A stretch of DNA of 64,000 nt, from the NCBI GenBank assembly GCA_030829545.1, contig JAURAI010000006.1:1-64000 (forward strand), written 5' to 3'. The notes below the pieces were generated by a model, which saw nothing but the letters and a program-made list of their open reading frames with translations, was not told where the DNA came from and did no database searches. Both the position numbers and the translations under genes were made by a program. Below are positions 41,889 to 50,432 of the stretch, piece by piece; the stretch's first letter is position 1; the number at the start of each line of letters is the position of its first letter. This DNA comes from Candidatus Poseidonia sp. GTDB lineage: Archaea > Thermoplasmatota > Poseidoniia > Poseidoniales > Poseidoniaceae.

Positions 41889-42359
41889 ATGGAACTCATC
41901 CCCACAATCGCTCTTCTCCTCCACCCCATTTTGGCCAGTGGACTCGTGATTTGGGTGTGGTGGCAGTATGCGTGGCGAAAGAAATCCTACGAATTGAAAG
42001 GCGATGAACGAGAACATCATCGCACCCTCCACGAAAAGAACGGTGAACGCCTGCTATGGGCCGCTGGCGCCGTGATTCTCATCGCATTTGCTGGACGTGC
42101 GGTGAACGGCTGGTACACCGGAGGCGACCCGTGGTCGGCACTTATGCCACAATCCCTTCACGGGTTTATGGGGCCCGTAGGATTCGGACTCATGGTGTTC
42201 ATGACTCGATTGGGCAAGCAAGCCCGAGCACAGCGTCAGGCAGGAGAATCCTTCGCTGTCGCTAAACTCAAGCACGGACGAGCCGCAGACCTCATCATTT
42301 ACCTCGTCTTCATCCACGCTTTCTTAGGCTTCATCTACACCTTTGACGTGCTGATGTGA
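41889..42359 (+). CDS. Four-TM membrane protein, DUF4079/cytochrome b561-like
   Basis: A 156-residue protein with TMs at about 5-25, 52-72, 86-106 and 132-153. Conserved-looking His residues (LLLHPILA; EHHRTLHEKNGER; PQSLHGFMGP; VFIHAFLGF) lie at membrane edges and could ligate haem b, as in DUF4079 and b561-type proteins. The assignment to DUF4079 is by eye and tentative. It is divergent from the PIN gene and would need to share a compact promoter if the longest PIN start were used. Confidence 0.6.
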   Translation: MELIPTIALLLHPILASGLVIWVWWQYAWRKKSYELKGDEREHHRTLHEKNGERLLWAAGAVILIAFAGRAVNGWYTGGDPWSALMPQSLHGFMGPVGFGLMVFMTRLGKQARAQRQAGESFAVAKLKHGRAADLIIYLVFIHAFLGFIYTFDVLM

Positions 42360-42412
42360 GCCAGCCTCCGGCCTGTTCAGCAAACGCCTTTCACAAGGGA
42401 CGCTTCACTGGC

Positions 42413-43876
42413 TCATCCAAGGATGGTGTCGAAGATCCAACCGAAGGTTGACATCTCACCGGGACCAAGGTAGAACATCATCATGAAGACGGCAATACCG
42501 TACATGATGGGGCCTGGTTCCTCGAACTTACCCATGCCCATCTTGATGACAACGTAAGAGATGACACCCCAAGCGATACCGTCAGCAATGGAGTAGGTGA
42601 ACGGCATCAATACCATGGTCAAAAAGGCAGGAAGAACCATTTCTTTGTCGTCCCAGTCGATTTCCGTAGCTTGCTTCATCATGGTAGCACCGACGATGAC
42701 CAAGGCACAGGCAGCAGCGAAGGTCGGGATTGCTTGGAAAATTCCTGAGAAAAACAATCCAGAGAGCATCAAAACACCGACGACAACTGCGGTCAGACCG
42801 GTCTTGCCTCCTTCCTCGACACCCGCAGCGGATTCGATGTAGGTGGTGGTGGTGCTTGTTCCGGTAACTGCACCGACAATGGTTGCCGCAGCGTCGGCCA
42901 TGAAGGCCTCATCAGAGTTCTGAAGTTCGTCGTCTTCGTTCACATAACCTGCTTGACGGCCAACCGAGTACAGGGTTCCAGCCGTGTCAAAGATATCGAC
43001 GAAGAGGAAGGCGATCATCACCAACATGAAGTCAGCAAGGTTGTCTCCGATTTCACCAAAAGCACCGAAGGCGGCACCGAGGGTTTCGTCAGGCATACCA
43101 ACGAAGCCTGCCCATTCTTCTGGCCATGTTGCTTCTGCAGCGGCCCAGCCTGCTCCACCCGCAGCGAAGTCGTTGTAGGGGTCGTAGGCACCCACAATCC
43201 ATCCGTAAACCGATGCACCGAGGATACCGTAAATGATAGCGCCCTTGATTCCACGAGCCATCATGACTGCAATAGCCAACAGAGCAACCATCGAAATCAC
43301 AGCACCGTGCTGGTAGATTGCGTATTCACCTGCTCCCCAAGCCTCGGTTGTGGCAAGGTTCACGAGGGTGGCTCCGTCGTCCTGAATCCAACCCATCTCG
43401 CGAAGTCCGATGATGGCAAGGAACATACCGATACCAGCACCTGTTGCAATCTTCAGGTCCTTGGGAATGGCGTTGATCATCTGAGTGCGCCATCCGACTT
43501 GCGGCAATGAAATAATCATGAAAATGATACCTTCAACCAGGACTGCGGCAAGAGCGATTTCCCAAGGAATGCCCATGCCAAGCACGACGGCGAAGGTGAA
43601 GTAGGCATTCAGGCCCATACCCGGCGCCAAAGCAAAGGGAAGGTTGGCCCAAAGACCCATGACGACACAACCGACGAAGGCGGCGATGGCGGTCGCAAAG
43701 AGTGCATCATCATACGGAATGCCTGTTGCACCGAAATTATGCAACATTGACGGGTTGACGATGAGGATGTAGGCCATCGTCAAAAAGGTCGTCAACCCTG
43801 CTCTCAATTCTCCGTTTAATGTAGCTCCACGTTCTTCAAATTTGAAGTAATTCGCAATGTTTTGTTCATATCCCAT
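42413..43876 (-). CDS. NCS2-family purine permease (AzgA type)
   Basis: A 487-residue transporter with about 12-14 TMs of the AzgA branch (adenine, guanine or hypoxanthine uptake). The start YEQNIANYFKFEERGATLNG ELR-AGLTTFLTMAYILIVNPSML is the family hallmark, followed by ALFATAIAAFVGCVVMGLWAN and LAPGMGLNAYFTFAV; GTSTTTTYIESAAGVEEGG is the substrate-binding segment. The ATG is preceded by AGGAGAT at good spacing and by a TATA-like CTATATTAA. It lies just downstream of apt in the same orientation, so import and phosphoribosylation of adenine are linked. Confidence 0.93.
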   Translation of the reverse strand: MGYEQNIANYFKFEERGATLNGELRAGLTTFLTMAYILIVNPSMLHNFGATGIPYDDALFATAIAAFVGCVVMGLWANLPFALAPGMGLNAYFTFAVVLGMGIPWEIALAAVLVEGIIFMIISLPQVGWRTQMINAIPKDLKIATGAGIGMFLAIIGLREMGWIQDDGATLVNLATTEAWGAGEYAIYQHGAVISMVALLAIAVMMARGIKGAIIYGILGASVYGWIVGAYDPYNDFAAGGAGWAAAEATWPEEWAGFVGMPDETLGAAFGAFGEIGDNLADFMLVMIAFLFVDIFDTAGTLYSVGRQAGYVNEDDELQNSDEAFMADAAATIVGAVTGTSTTTTYIESAAGVEEGGKTGLTAVVVGVLMLSGLFFSGIFQAIPTFAAACALVIVGATMMKQATEIDWDDKEMVLPAFLTMVLMPFTYSIADGIAWGVISYVVIKMGMGKFEEPGPIMYGIAVFMMMFYLGPGEMSTFGWIFDTILG

Positions 43877-43924
43877 GGTTCATATCTCCTTTACTGTTAA
43901 CCATAGCACTCTTTCTCGCGGTTA

Positions 43925-43933
43925 ATATAGTTG
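43925..43933 (-). promoter_or_regulatory. TATA-like box of the purine permease gene
   Basis: On the minus strand CTATATTAA lies about 50 bases before the ATG at 43876, within an AT-rich gap after apt. AGGAGAT then precedes the ATG, so a leadered mRNA of ~25 bases is expected. Confidence 0.45.
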
Positions 43934-43981
43934 AGGTGAAAAAGGGGCATTTTTGATGAAATAAAGCGGTTTTATAGGAAA

Positions 43982-44500
43982 TCAGCCTGTTTCATAACAT
44001 ACCAAGGAATGGAGTGGTGAAGTGATTTGCTCTCGTCCATCAAGAAACGGAAGTTCGATGACAACAGCGCAACCGACCACATCAGCACCGACCTTTTCGC
44101 ACAGACGGACTGATGCTGCAAGGGTGCCCCCCGTTGCGAGAAGATCATCGAGAATAACGACTCGTTGTCCAACAGTAAGCGCATCCTGCTGGATTTCAAC
44201 GGTGTCGGTTCCATATTCCAAGGCATAGGTATGCCCGTGAGTTAGGCCAGGTAATTTTCCTTCTTTTCGAATCATCATCATCGGGAGACTTAAACGCTGT
44301 GCAAGAGGTACGGCGAAAAGAAAACCCCTGCTTTCGATGCCCGCGATTACATCGGGGTTCCAATCGACGAGGATGCTTTCAAGCTCATCAAGACAATACT
44401 TCAGTGCTGATGGTTCGCTTAGCAGGCTTGCTATATCATAGAACAAGATTCCGGGTTTGGGAAAATCCGGATGGCTGCGAATATGTTCTTTGAGATTCAT
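43982..44500 (-). CDS. apt: Adenine phosphoribosyltransferase
   Basis: Converts adenine and PRPP to AMP. The 172-residue enzyme shows the family segments HPDFPKPGILFYDIASLL, VIAGIESRGFLFAVPLAQ, IRKEGKLPG and the PRPP-binding loop VVILDDLLATGGTLAAS. The length is normal. ATG 44500 is preferred to a TTG at 44509. The adjacent AzgA-type permease supports a purine-salvage unit. Confidence 0.95.
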   Translation of the reverse strand: MNLKEHIRSHPDFPKPGILFYDIASLLSEPSALKYCLDELESILVDWNPDVIAGIESRGFLFAVPLAQRLSLPMMMIRKEGKLPGLTHGHTYALEYGTDTVEIQQDALTVGQRVVILDDLLATGGTLAASVRLCEKVGADVVGCAVVIELPFLDGREQITSPLHSLVCYETG

Positions 44501-44622
44501 AACCGTCAACTACCGAAGGCAGTCTTTGAAGATGCCTCAAGGAAGAAAGATGGTTGTTTGAACTACACTTGGTGTTCAGCCCCAAGACGCTTTTTGAAAT
44601 ACCCCTTAATTTTCGCACGGCC

Positions 44623-46965
44623 ATGGAAGGTGCGACAGACCCAGAAATGCTCAAGAACAGAGCCTTCTTCAAAATGGGATTGTTCATCCACGACAATCGA
44701 AAAGCGATGATTGCTTTCGGCCTCATTTCCTGTATCTTGATGGGCAGTCTCATCAGCATCGGAGCCGATTGGGCAGAAGGCTTTGGAGAAGATGACGTTG
44801 AATCGGTGAACGCTGGCCGATTGATTTCACAACGCTTTGCCTCCGATAGCGATGACGGGGGCCAATCCTTCCGCTATCTGGTATTCCACCCATTGGTCAA
44901 CGACACCGGCCTTTTTTGGCAAGAGGCAGTCACTGACGCCCTCAAGCCCTTTGAGGACCACCCCGATGTCGTTGTTGAATATTCATGGGAGGTCGAAGAA
45001 ATTGACCGGGAAGACGTTACTGCATCAGACGATGAGGGCTTTTACGCCATCAACAAAGTGACCATCGCCACCGACCGAAAAGATGCGAAGGCCCTCATCG
45101 ATGAATTGCATGATTCCGTTGACCTGCAATCAGGATTTGATGCATGGATGACAGATGGTATCTTCGTTGATTGGACCTTTGACGACCGAATCAAGAAGGA
45201 TTTGGTGAAGGCTGAAGTCGTGGCCATTCCACTAACCCTCATCATTCTCGGCCTCATTTTTGGTTCGATCATCGCTGCTATTTTGCCCATGGGTATTGGC
45301 GGAGGTACTTTGCTGGCAGCAGTTGGCATGACCATTTGGCTGTCAAATGTGACCGATGTAACCGTCTATGCCACAAACATCGTTTCGCTCATCGGCATTG
45401 GCGTTTCTATTGATTATTCGCTGTTCCTTGTGAATCGGTTCAGGGAAGAACTGGACCGTGGTCACGATGTCCGCACGGCGACTGCGATGAGTTGCGCCAC
45501 CGCTGGAAAGGCTGTATTTTATTCCGGCATCACCGTCGCCATCGGCTTGATGGGCATGCTCTTCTTCACCAATACCTCACTCCCTTCGCTGGGGATTGGA
45601 GGGACCATTGCAGTCACCATCGCCATGATTTACTCAACCATCGTACTTCCCGCAGTTATGGCCGCACTCGGCCCGAAAATCAACAACTGGAAGGTTCCCT
45701 TTGCCTTTGACATGAGAGCCAAAGATGACGGAATGTGGGCTCGAATCGCCAAGCGCGTGATGGACCGCCCTTGGGCGGTGTTGATTCCAACCCTCATCTT
45801 GCTGATTGGTGCAGGGCTTCCATTCGCTTATGCTGAATTTTCACTCTCTTCATGGAAGGCTTTGCCTCCCGATGATGAATCGCGTCAAGGCATGGAATTG
45901 ATCGATGAGCAATGGCCTGACCAGGCTGCGAATTCAATTTTCCTCGTCATTGATACCGACGGTGCTGACCCGCTTTCAGAGGCCAACCTTCGCGCTCAGC
46001 ATGCCTATCTCACCGATTTATTCAACGACTCGCGGGTCGCTGGCGGCATCGGTGTGGGCATGCCGGCTCCGAACATGACTGCAGATGAGGTGGTTCAATT
46101 CTGGACCACGTCCGACGAGTTCATGCCCCCCGAACAAGTCGCTGTACGGGAAAGCCTCAGAGGAGCCTTTGTTGGTGAAAATGCGACGATGATGTCCGTT
46201 CAACTCATCGGTGCTCAAACGAACGTGGATTCGCGTGAAACCGTTGAGGACATTCGTGAAAACCGCAACGCCTTCCTCGACGATTTAACTGGACAAAACG
46301 ACCGTTTGCTCGTGGCTGGATTTGCCGCCTACAATGCGGACAATCTTGACGCTATTGCGGACAACCTCCCTCGAGCCTTGGCCTTCATCCTCATTGCGAC
46401 ATCGATTCTAATCTTCATGCAGGTCCGTTCAATCGTGATTCCCATCAAGGCCATTGCCATGAACATCCTCTCCATTTCAGCCTCCTTCGGCATGCTTGTC
46501 TGGGTCTTCCAATGGGGATATGGAGCGGACCTTCTGAACTTCACGGCTCAACCGATTGATTCGGGCAACCCTGTCATCATGTTCTGTATTGTCTTTGGAT
46601 TGTCAATGGATTACGAAGTGTTGATGCTCTCCCGTATTCACGAGGAATGGGAGAGGACTGGCGATAACACACTCGCTGTAGCCAACGGTTTGCAGAAAAC
46701 GGGCGGGCTTATCACCGGAGCTGCTGCCATCATGGTCGTCGTGTTTGGAGCCTTTGGACTTTCATCGGTCATCATCCTCAAGCAAATCGGTTTGGGTCTC
46801 GCATTGGCCATCTTCATCGATGCTACCTTTGTCCGGGCCCTGGTTGTCCCCTCGACCATGCGATTGATGGGCAAATGGAACTGGTGGGCTCCAGCCTTCC
46901 TGCGCCCGTCCACGCCGTCCACGCCGTCCACGCCGTCCACGCCCGTCGGGAACGCCGAAGAATAG
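44623..46965 (+). CDS. MMPL/RND-family transporter
   Basis: A 780-residue membrane protein with the RND duplication: TM1, outer loop, TM2-6 (including SLIGIGVSIDYSLFLVNRFREE), TM7, second loop, TM8-12 (including IVFGLSMDYEVLMLSRIHEEW). Both Asp-containing motifs for proton coupling are present (GVSIDYS, GLSMDYE). It resembles MmpL/HpnN lipid exporters rather than drug pumps. The C-terminus ends in a Ser-Thr-Pro repeat from four 9-bp units. ATG 44623 is preferred; upstream frame from 44554 is possible. No partner periplasmic protein is nearby. Confidence 0.88.
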   Translation: MEGATDPEMLKNRAFFKMGLFIHDNRKAMIAFGLISCILMGSLISIGADWAEGFGEDDVESVNAGRLISQRFASDSDDGGQSFRYLVFHPLVNDTGLFWQEAVTDALKPFEDHPDVVVEYSWEVEEIDREDVTASDDEGFYAINKVTIATDRKDAKALIDELHDSVDLQSGFDAWMTDGIFVDWTFDDRIKKDLVKAEVVAIPLTLIILGLIFGSIIAAILPMGIGGGTLLAAVGMTIWLSNVTDVTVYATNIVSLIGIGVSIDYSLFLVNRFREELDRGHDVRTATAMSCATAGKAVFYSGITVAIGLMGMLFFTNTSLPSLGIGGTIAVTIAMIYSTIVLPAVMAALGPKINNWKVPFAFDMRAKDDGMWARIAKRVMDRPWAVLIPTLILLIGAGLPFAYAEFSLSSWKALPPDDESRQGMELIDEQWPDQAANSIFLVIDTDGADPLSEANLRAQHAYLTDLFNDSRVAGGIGVGMPAPNMTADEVVQFWTTSDEFMPPEQVAVRESLRGAFVGENATMMSVQLIGAQTNVDSRETVEDIRENRNAFLDDLTGQNDRLLVAGFAAYNADNLDAIADNLPRALAFILIATSILIFMQVRSIVIPIKAIAMNILSISASFGMLVWVFQWGYGADLLNFTAQPIDSGNPVIMFCIVFGLSMDYEVLMLSRIHEEWERTGDNTLAVANGLQKTGGLITGAAAIMVVVFGAFGLSSVIILKQIGLGLALAIFIDATFVRALVVPSTMRLMGKWNWWAPAFLRPSTPSTPSTPSTPVGNAEE
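46906..46941 (+). repeat. Four tandem 9-bp units (CCGTCCACG)
   Basis: Four exact head-to-tail copies at the 3' end of the MMPL gene, encoding the Pro-Ser-Thr repeat near the C-terminus. Copy number may vary between strains. Confidence 0.9.
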
Positions 46966-47080
46966 ACGGCTGGGCTAGATACATTCCGAGCAGCACGTCG
47001 TACAGTCTCGCAAAGACCTCGAAAAGAGCACGCGACGCGATAGGGCAAATCTTCAAACCACAATGGCCGGAGGACAGTTC

Positions 47081-47293
47081 ATGGCAAGGGACCGCACACT
47101 CAAGAAAGTGGACAAGATGCTCAAGCGTGTTGAGAAGCACATTGAGGATACCAAAGAAGCGCTTGAGGACCTTGAAATTGAATTTGAAGTGCTCAAGGCT
47201 ACCATCAAGCGATTGGATACAAGCCAGCCGATTGACGAGGTTATCGAAGAAGAGTTGGACCTCGAAAACAGCACCAACATGCAGAAGTTCTGA
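47081..47293 (+). CDS. Small coiled-coil protein
   Basis: A 70-residue, highly charged helical protein. Heptad-like spacing of Leu/Ile/Val (LKKVDKMLKRVEKHIEDTKE ALEDLEI) predicts a coiled coil. The start at 47081 is chosen because GGAGGA lies 6-7 bases before it; an in-frame ATG at 47063 would place that site inside the gene. It is likely a dimerising adaptor; the function is unknown. The stop is 3 bases from the stop of the convergent DHH gene. Confidence 0.65.
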   Translation: MARDRTLKKVDKMLKRVEKHIEDTKEALEDLEIEFEVLKATIKRLDTSQPIDEVIEEELDLENSTNMQKF

Positions 47294-47296
47294 GAC

Positions 47297-48286
47297 TTAC
47301 ATCCGAAGGATGGTCTCTCGGGCCGCCCACATCTCCAACCAGTGGTTGAGGTTTTCATCCAACCCAGGAGGTTGTATTCGACAGCCGCACGCATTTGCGT
47401 GTCCACCGCCGGTGGGGTCCAATGCGGTTGCTAAACGCGAGAGGTCGTAGCGACCCTGCCCTTGAGGAAGAAATGAATTCGCGTAGAAACTGGCCCCGAG
47501 TGCCGGTCGTTCGGGCGTTTCGATGGACCCGTCACTGTAGCCGTGAACTATGCAGCAAGCATCCACTTCGTCGCCCGCCCATGCGGTCACGAGGTACCCG
47601 TTGATCCGAAGGGGCGTTTCATCCAATCGACATACGGCCAAGCGGTCAATGATTTCTGTTCGTTGCGCCACGTGGGATTGGGCAGCCTCACGTTCAGCAC
47701 GTACTCGTTCAAGATGAGGGAGGACCAAAGGGTGGTCGAGAAGGTCATGGAGTGTGGCGCCTCCTGCGAGGTGAGCAACCACCTCTTGCATGTACTCCTG
47801 TTCCCGTGGGGTGCAAGTCCGTGCAAATTGAAGCACTGGTCCGTCTTCGAGAAAGACTTCTTTGCTGATGCCACCAGAATCCAATGCGTCAACCAGTGGC
47901 ATCATGGGCTCAAGATGTTGCATGTCGGTTACTTCGGCCAACAACTCATAGGCAAGACGGGCTGCTGAAGGCGTATGCTTCCAGTGGCGTGTGCCTCCTC
48001 CTTGATCGAAAAGCAAGGCTTCTTGCTCGCTTGGACGGTTGGTAAGATGATGGTCCACATACCATCCGCAGGCTGGGTGAAATGGAAGGTCGATCATGAC
48101 GGTTTCAGCGTGGATGATGTCGTCAACATGACCTGAACGGATGGCAGCTGCATGGGAGAAAACTACCTCGGCATCGGGGCGGAAGGCCTTCAGTACTGCC
48201 GCCCCACATAGACCGTCGAGGTCGGAGTCGGCAACGATTCTCGTGAAGTGGGGGACCTCGTCCGCCCTCAAGGCCTGAATCGTCAT
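47297..48286 (-). CDS. DHH-family phosphoesterase (RecJ-like)
   Basis: About 329 residues from ATG 48286. The DHH domain has RIVADSDLDGLCGAAVLKA, an acidic motif in TVMIDLPFH, and the name-giving WYVDHHLTN; the C-terminal DHHA1 part ends with GGGHANACGCRI. The enzyme uses Mn2+ to cleave phosphodiester bonds, either short oligonucleotides (nanoRNase) or single-strand DNA. The length suits the oligoribonuclease/RecJ-like archaeal group. Earlier in-frame ATGs to 48346 would intrude into the divergent Nudix gene, so the shorter start is used. Confidence 0.85.
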   Translation of the reverse strand: MTIQALRADEVPHFTRIVADSDLDGLCGAAVLKAFRPDAEVVFSHAAAIRSGHVDDIIHAETVMIDLPFHPACGWYVDHHLTNRPSEQEALLFDQGGGTRHWKHTPSAARLAYELLAEVTDMQHLEPMMPLVDALDSGGISKEVFLEDGPVLQFARTCTPREQEYMQEVVAHLAGGATLHDLLDHPLVLPHLERVRAEREAAQSHVAQRTEIIDRLAVCRLDETPLRINGYLVTAWAGDEVDACCIVHGYSDGSIETPERPALGASFYANSFLPQGQGRYDLSRLATALDPTGGGHANACGCRIQPPGLDENLNHWLEMWAARETILRM

Positions 48287-48371
48287 GGTTTGACCGCTGT
48301 GCATGAGAGGCATCAACATTCGGGACGCTTTCTCCGCTATGACCATGAATGAGTACTTCTTGCAACGAAGT

Positions 48372-48782
48372 ATGGAAACTTCCTGCGGCGTTGTGCTGGT
48401 GAATTACGGCACCGTTCTTTTGCTCCAATACCCGCAGGGACATTGGGATTTGCCCAAGGGTCATGTGGAAAGCGATGACAGTGATCGGCATTCTACCATG
48501 CTTCGAGAATTAGAGGAGGAAACTGGAATTGCGGATGTTGCACTGCTCGATGGTTTTGAAGAGCGCACTGAATACTCTTTTCGACACAAAGGCAAGCGAA
48601 AGGAAAAACAAGTTTACTGGTACATTGCAGAAACGGATGTCATTGAAGTTCAACTTTCTCATGAGCACCGAGGATATCTTTGGTTGGATTGGGACCAAGC
48701 ATTGGAGACCATCACGCATGAGGAAACACGAACGGTCGTGCGAGCAGCACAACGTTTTGTCGAACTCAACGGGCGACAGTAA
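48372..48782 (+). CDS. Nudix hydrolase
   Basis: A 136-residue Nudix protein starting SCGVVLVNYGTVLLLQYPQG, close to the diadenosine-tetraphosphate hydrolase branch (NUDT2-like: GHWDLPKGHVE). The Nudix helix reads RELEEETGI as normal, but the loop before it (HVESDDSDRHSTML) has one residue more than the GX5EX7REUXEEXGU consensus and lacks the usual Glu at the first position. Substrate may be Ap4A or another nucleoside polyphosphate. Start alternatives: ATG 48345. It is divergent from the DHH gene, a pairing of two nucleotide phosphohydrolases. The stop abuts the convergent PduO gene. Confidence 0.85.
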   Translation: METSCGVVLVNYGTVLLLQYPQGHWDLPKGHVESDDSDRHSTMLRELEEETGIADVALLDGFEERTEYSFRHKGKRKEKQVYWYIAETDVIEVQLSHEHRGYLWLDWDQALETITHEETRTVVRAAQRFVELNGRQ

Positions 48783-49478
48783 TCACAAATCTGTGAAATC
48801 ATCGTCGTTCGAACGCATCATACGAACGCGCCCAGCCACACCTTGTTCTGCTGGGCGTTTACCGAGCGGAACCCACAATGACTCATCGTGATTCAATTGC
48901 AAACTGACCCACCGCCCCATGATGAATAACCAGTCTGAAAAACGATTGATATACACCAGGGTAAGGGCACGAACAGCTCCCTCCCCTTCGTGGTCCAAGA
49001 GACGAACCATGCTCCGTTCCAAACGGCGAACAACCGTGCGAGCCAGATGCATCATCGCCACTGGCGCTGGGCCTGTTGGAAGAATGAAACTTGACAGGGG
49101 CTCAAGGTCCTCAAGCCATACATCCATTTCTTCAACCAATAAATCCGCTTGTGTCTCGCTGAGCAGAACCATGTATTCGGGAAGGTTTTCAGGCGGGCAG
49201 GCCAGTTCTGCACCAAGATCAAACAATTCGTTCTGGATGCGTCCGAAGGCCTCACCGACCACTTTTTGCACCCGCTGAACATTGGTACTGTCGCCTCCAT
49301 CTTCATGGCTTGGAAGACGGTTGATCTCCATGAGAACTGTACCGATGAGGCTGTTCAATTCATCACATACACCGACGACTTCGAAGCGCAGGTCCGATTT
49401 CATGCGTCGTGAACCATCGACGAGGGAAGATTCTCCCTTGTCACCTCCACCGGTGTAAACACGGGTTATTTTGACCAT
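48783..49478 (-). CDS. ATP:cob(I)alamin adenosyltransferase, PduO type
   Basis: Adds the 5'-deoxyadenosyl group to cob(I)alamin to make coenzyme B12. The 231-residue protein has the family N-terminus VYTGGGDKGESSL with the ATP-binding Gly-rich segment, the FEVVGVCDELNSLIG helix, and the C-terminal RTVVRRLERSMVRL ... YINRFSDWLFIMGRW. It is somewhat longer than bacterial PduO because of an insertion around GEAFGRIQNELFDLG. It implies use or salvage of cobalamin in this organism. No B12 riboswitch is expected in archaea and none is seen. Confidence 0.93.
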   Translation of the reverse strand: MVKITRVYTGGGDKGESSLVDGSRRMKSDLRFEVVGVCDELNSLIGTVLMEINRLPSHEDGGDSTNVQRVQKVVGEAFGRIQNELFDLGAELACPPENLPEYMVLLSETQADLLVEEMDVWLEDLEPLSSFILPTGPAPVAMMHLARTVVRRLERSMVRLLDHEGEGAVRALTLVYINRFSDWLFIMGRWVSLQLNHDESLWVPLGKRPAEQGVAGRVRMMRSNDDDFTDL

Positions 49479-49502
49479 GGGGCTGCCTCATTCCTCGGGA
49501 CA

Positions 49503-50009
49503 TCATGCTTCTATGAGTGGTTTGCGGGCGGGGAAACCTTCCTCCATCCGGTAATACCATTCAATATCGCTCTCGCCCACTGCCCAAGAAAAGAGGGCCA
49601 TCTGATGGTCGACAACGCCGTACCATTCCAAACGACCGGGATCCATGGAAACGATGCGAGCACCAATGGAATCCAGACGAGCAACATTTCCCTGCCACTG
49701 ACTCACGAGTTGTCCAAGGTGTTCAGCAACCTCCAGCACGTGCGGGTGCGTCATCTTGTATCGGTCAAGGAGCAATTCTAACTCATCGGTCAGGTCGTGG
49801 GCCTCATCGCTCATTGCCTGGAGAACCATCAGCACATTCCTGGCCTCAACCAATGAGGAACGAGCCTCTTCAATGGTGACGACCATGGCTCCTTCGGGGA
49901 GCGGATAAGGCAGGACTGCCTCGGGCGAAAGTGCATCGAGTTCCATGGGAAGACCCGAATAAGAAGGTTCGTCTTGAGGAATACGCACGGTTACGGCTTC
50001 ACTTGACAC
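49503..50009 (-). CDS. DUF2203 family protein
   Basis: A 168-residue helical protein. MVVTIEEARSSLVEARNVL begins the DUF2203 region, and RIVSMDPGRLEWYGVVDHQM with SWAVGESDIEWYYRMEEGF PARKPL is its conserved C-terminal signature (GE.....YH...GF..R.P). DUF2203 has no assigned biochemical function. The start is a GTG at 50009 with no clear ribosome-binding site; a later Met may be used. It is 24 bases upstream of the PduO gene and probably co-transcribed. Confidence 0.75.
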   Translation of the reverse strand: MSSEAVTVRIPQDEPSYSGLPMELDALSPEAVLPYPLPEGAMVVTIEEARSSLVEARNVLMVLQAMSDEAHDLTDELELLLDRYKMTHPHVLEVAEHLGQLVSQWQGNVARLDSIGARIVSMDPGRLEWYGVVDHQMALFSWAVGESDIEWYYRMEEGFPARKPLIEA

Positions 50010-50063
50010 TCTTTCAATACATCGGAAGACGCTGATGAAGAATCATCGTTTTTAGCCCAAAAA

Positions 50064-50354
50064 TCAACTTCCGAGTGCGGGAGGTGCAGAAGACTTCGCC
50101 GGGTCCTCGCGGCGGCGGATGAGACGGCGTCCACCCCAAGTGAGCAATCCAATCCATATCGAAAGTTCGAGGGCAATGACCACGTAATAGACGGGGCCGA
50201 GGGATTTCAGCATGGTCACTGCATCATAGGGCAGACCGTTGATTGCCAGATAGGCAGACTGGGACAGAAGGCTGGATGAAAACCAAATCACAACTGCGAA
50301 CCAGAGGATGGTGCTCATTGGCCAGTCCTTTTGCTGCTGAGTGTTCTTTTCCAT
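50064..50354 (-). CDS. Small two-TM protein
   Basis: A 96-residue membrane protein: helices at about 13-35 (MSTILWFAVVIWFSSSLLS) and 50-72 (VYYVVIALELSIWIGLLTW), a short outer loop, and a basic then Ser/Pro-rich tail (GGRRLIRRREDPAKSSAPP). ATG 50354 has a TATA-like box about 24 bases upstream, so the transcript is leaderless or nearly so. The function is unknown. Confidence 0.6.
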   Translation of the reverse strand: MEKNTQQQKDWPMSTILWFAVVIWFSSSLLSQSAYLAINGLPYDAVTMLKSLGPVYYVVIALELSIWIGLLTWGGRRLIRRREDPAKSSAPPALGS

Positions 50355-50360
50355 GGTGCA

Positions 50361-50385
50361 ATATCTACGTCTAGAGATATAAGGG
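50361..50385 (-). promoter_or_regulatory. TATA-like box and inverted repeat ATATCT-N8-AGATAT
   Basis: On the minus strand TTATATCTC lies at about leaderless distance from the ATG at 50354. The arms ATATCT (50361-50366) and AGATAT (50375-50380) flank 8 bases, so a dimeric repressor bound here would cover the start site. Confidence 0.35.
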
Positions 50386-50432
50386 CTCGTTTGTTTTGTG
50401 CGCCTTCTTTCCAGTTTATGGAACGAAACACC

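Noticed and set aside
46823-47140. Minus-strand frame with a repeated Ala-Trp-Thr motif.
   Set aside because: It is the antisense reading of the 9-bp tandem repeat at the end of the MMPL gene.
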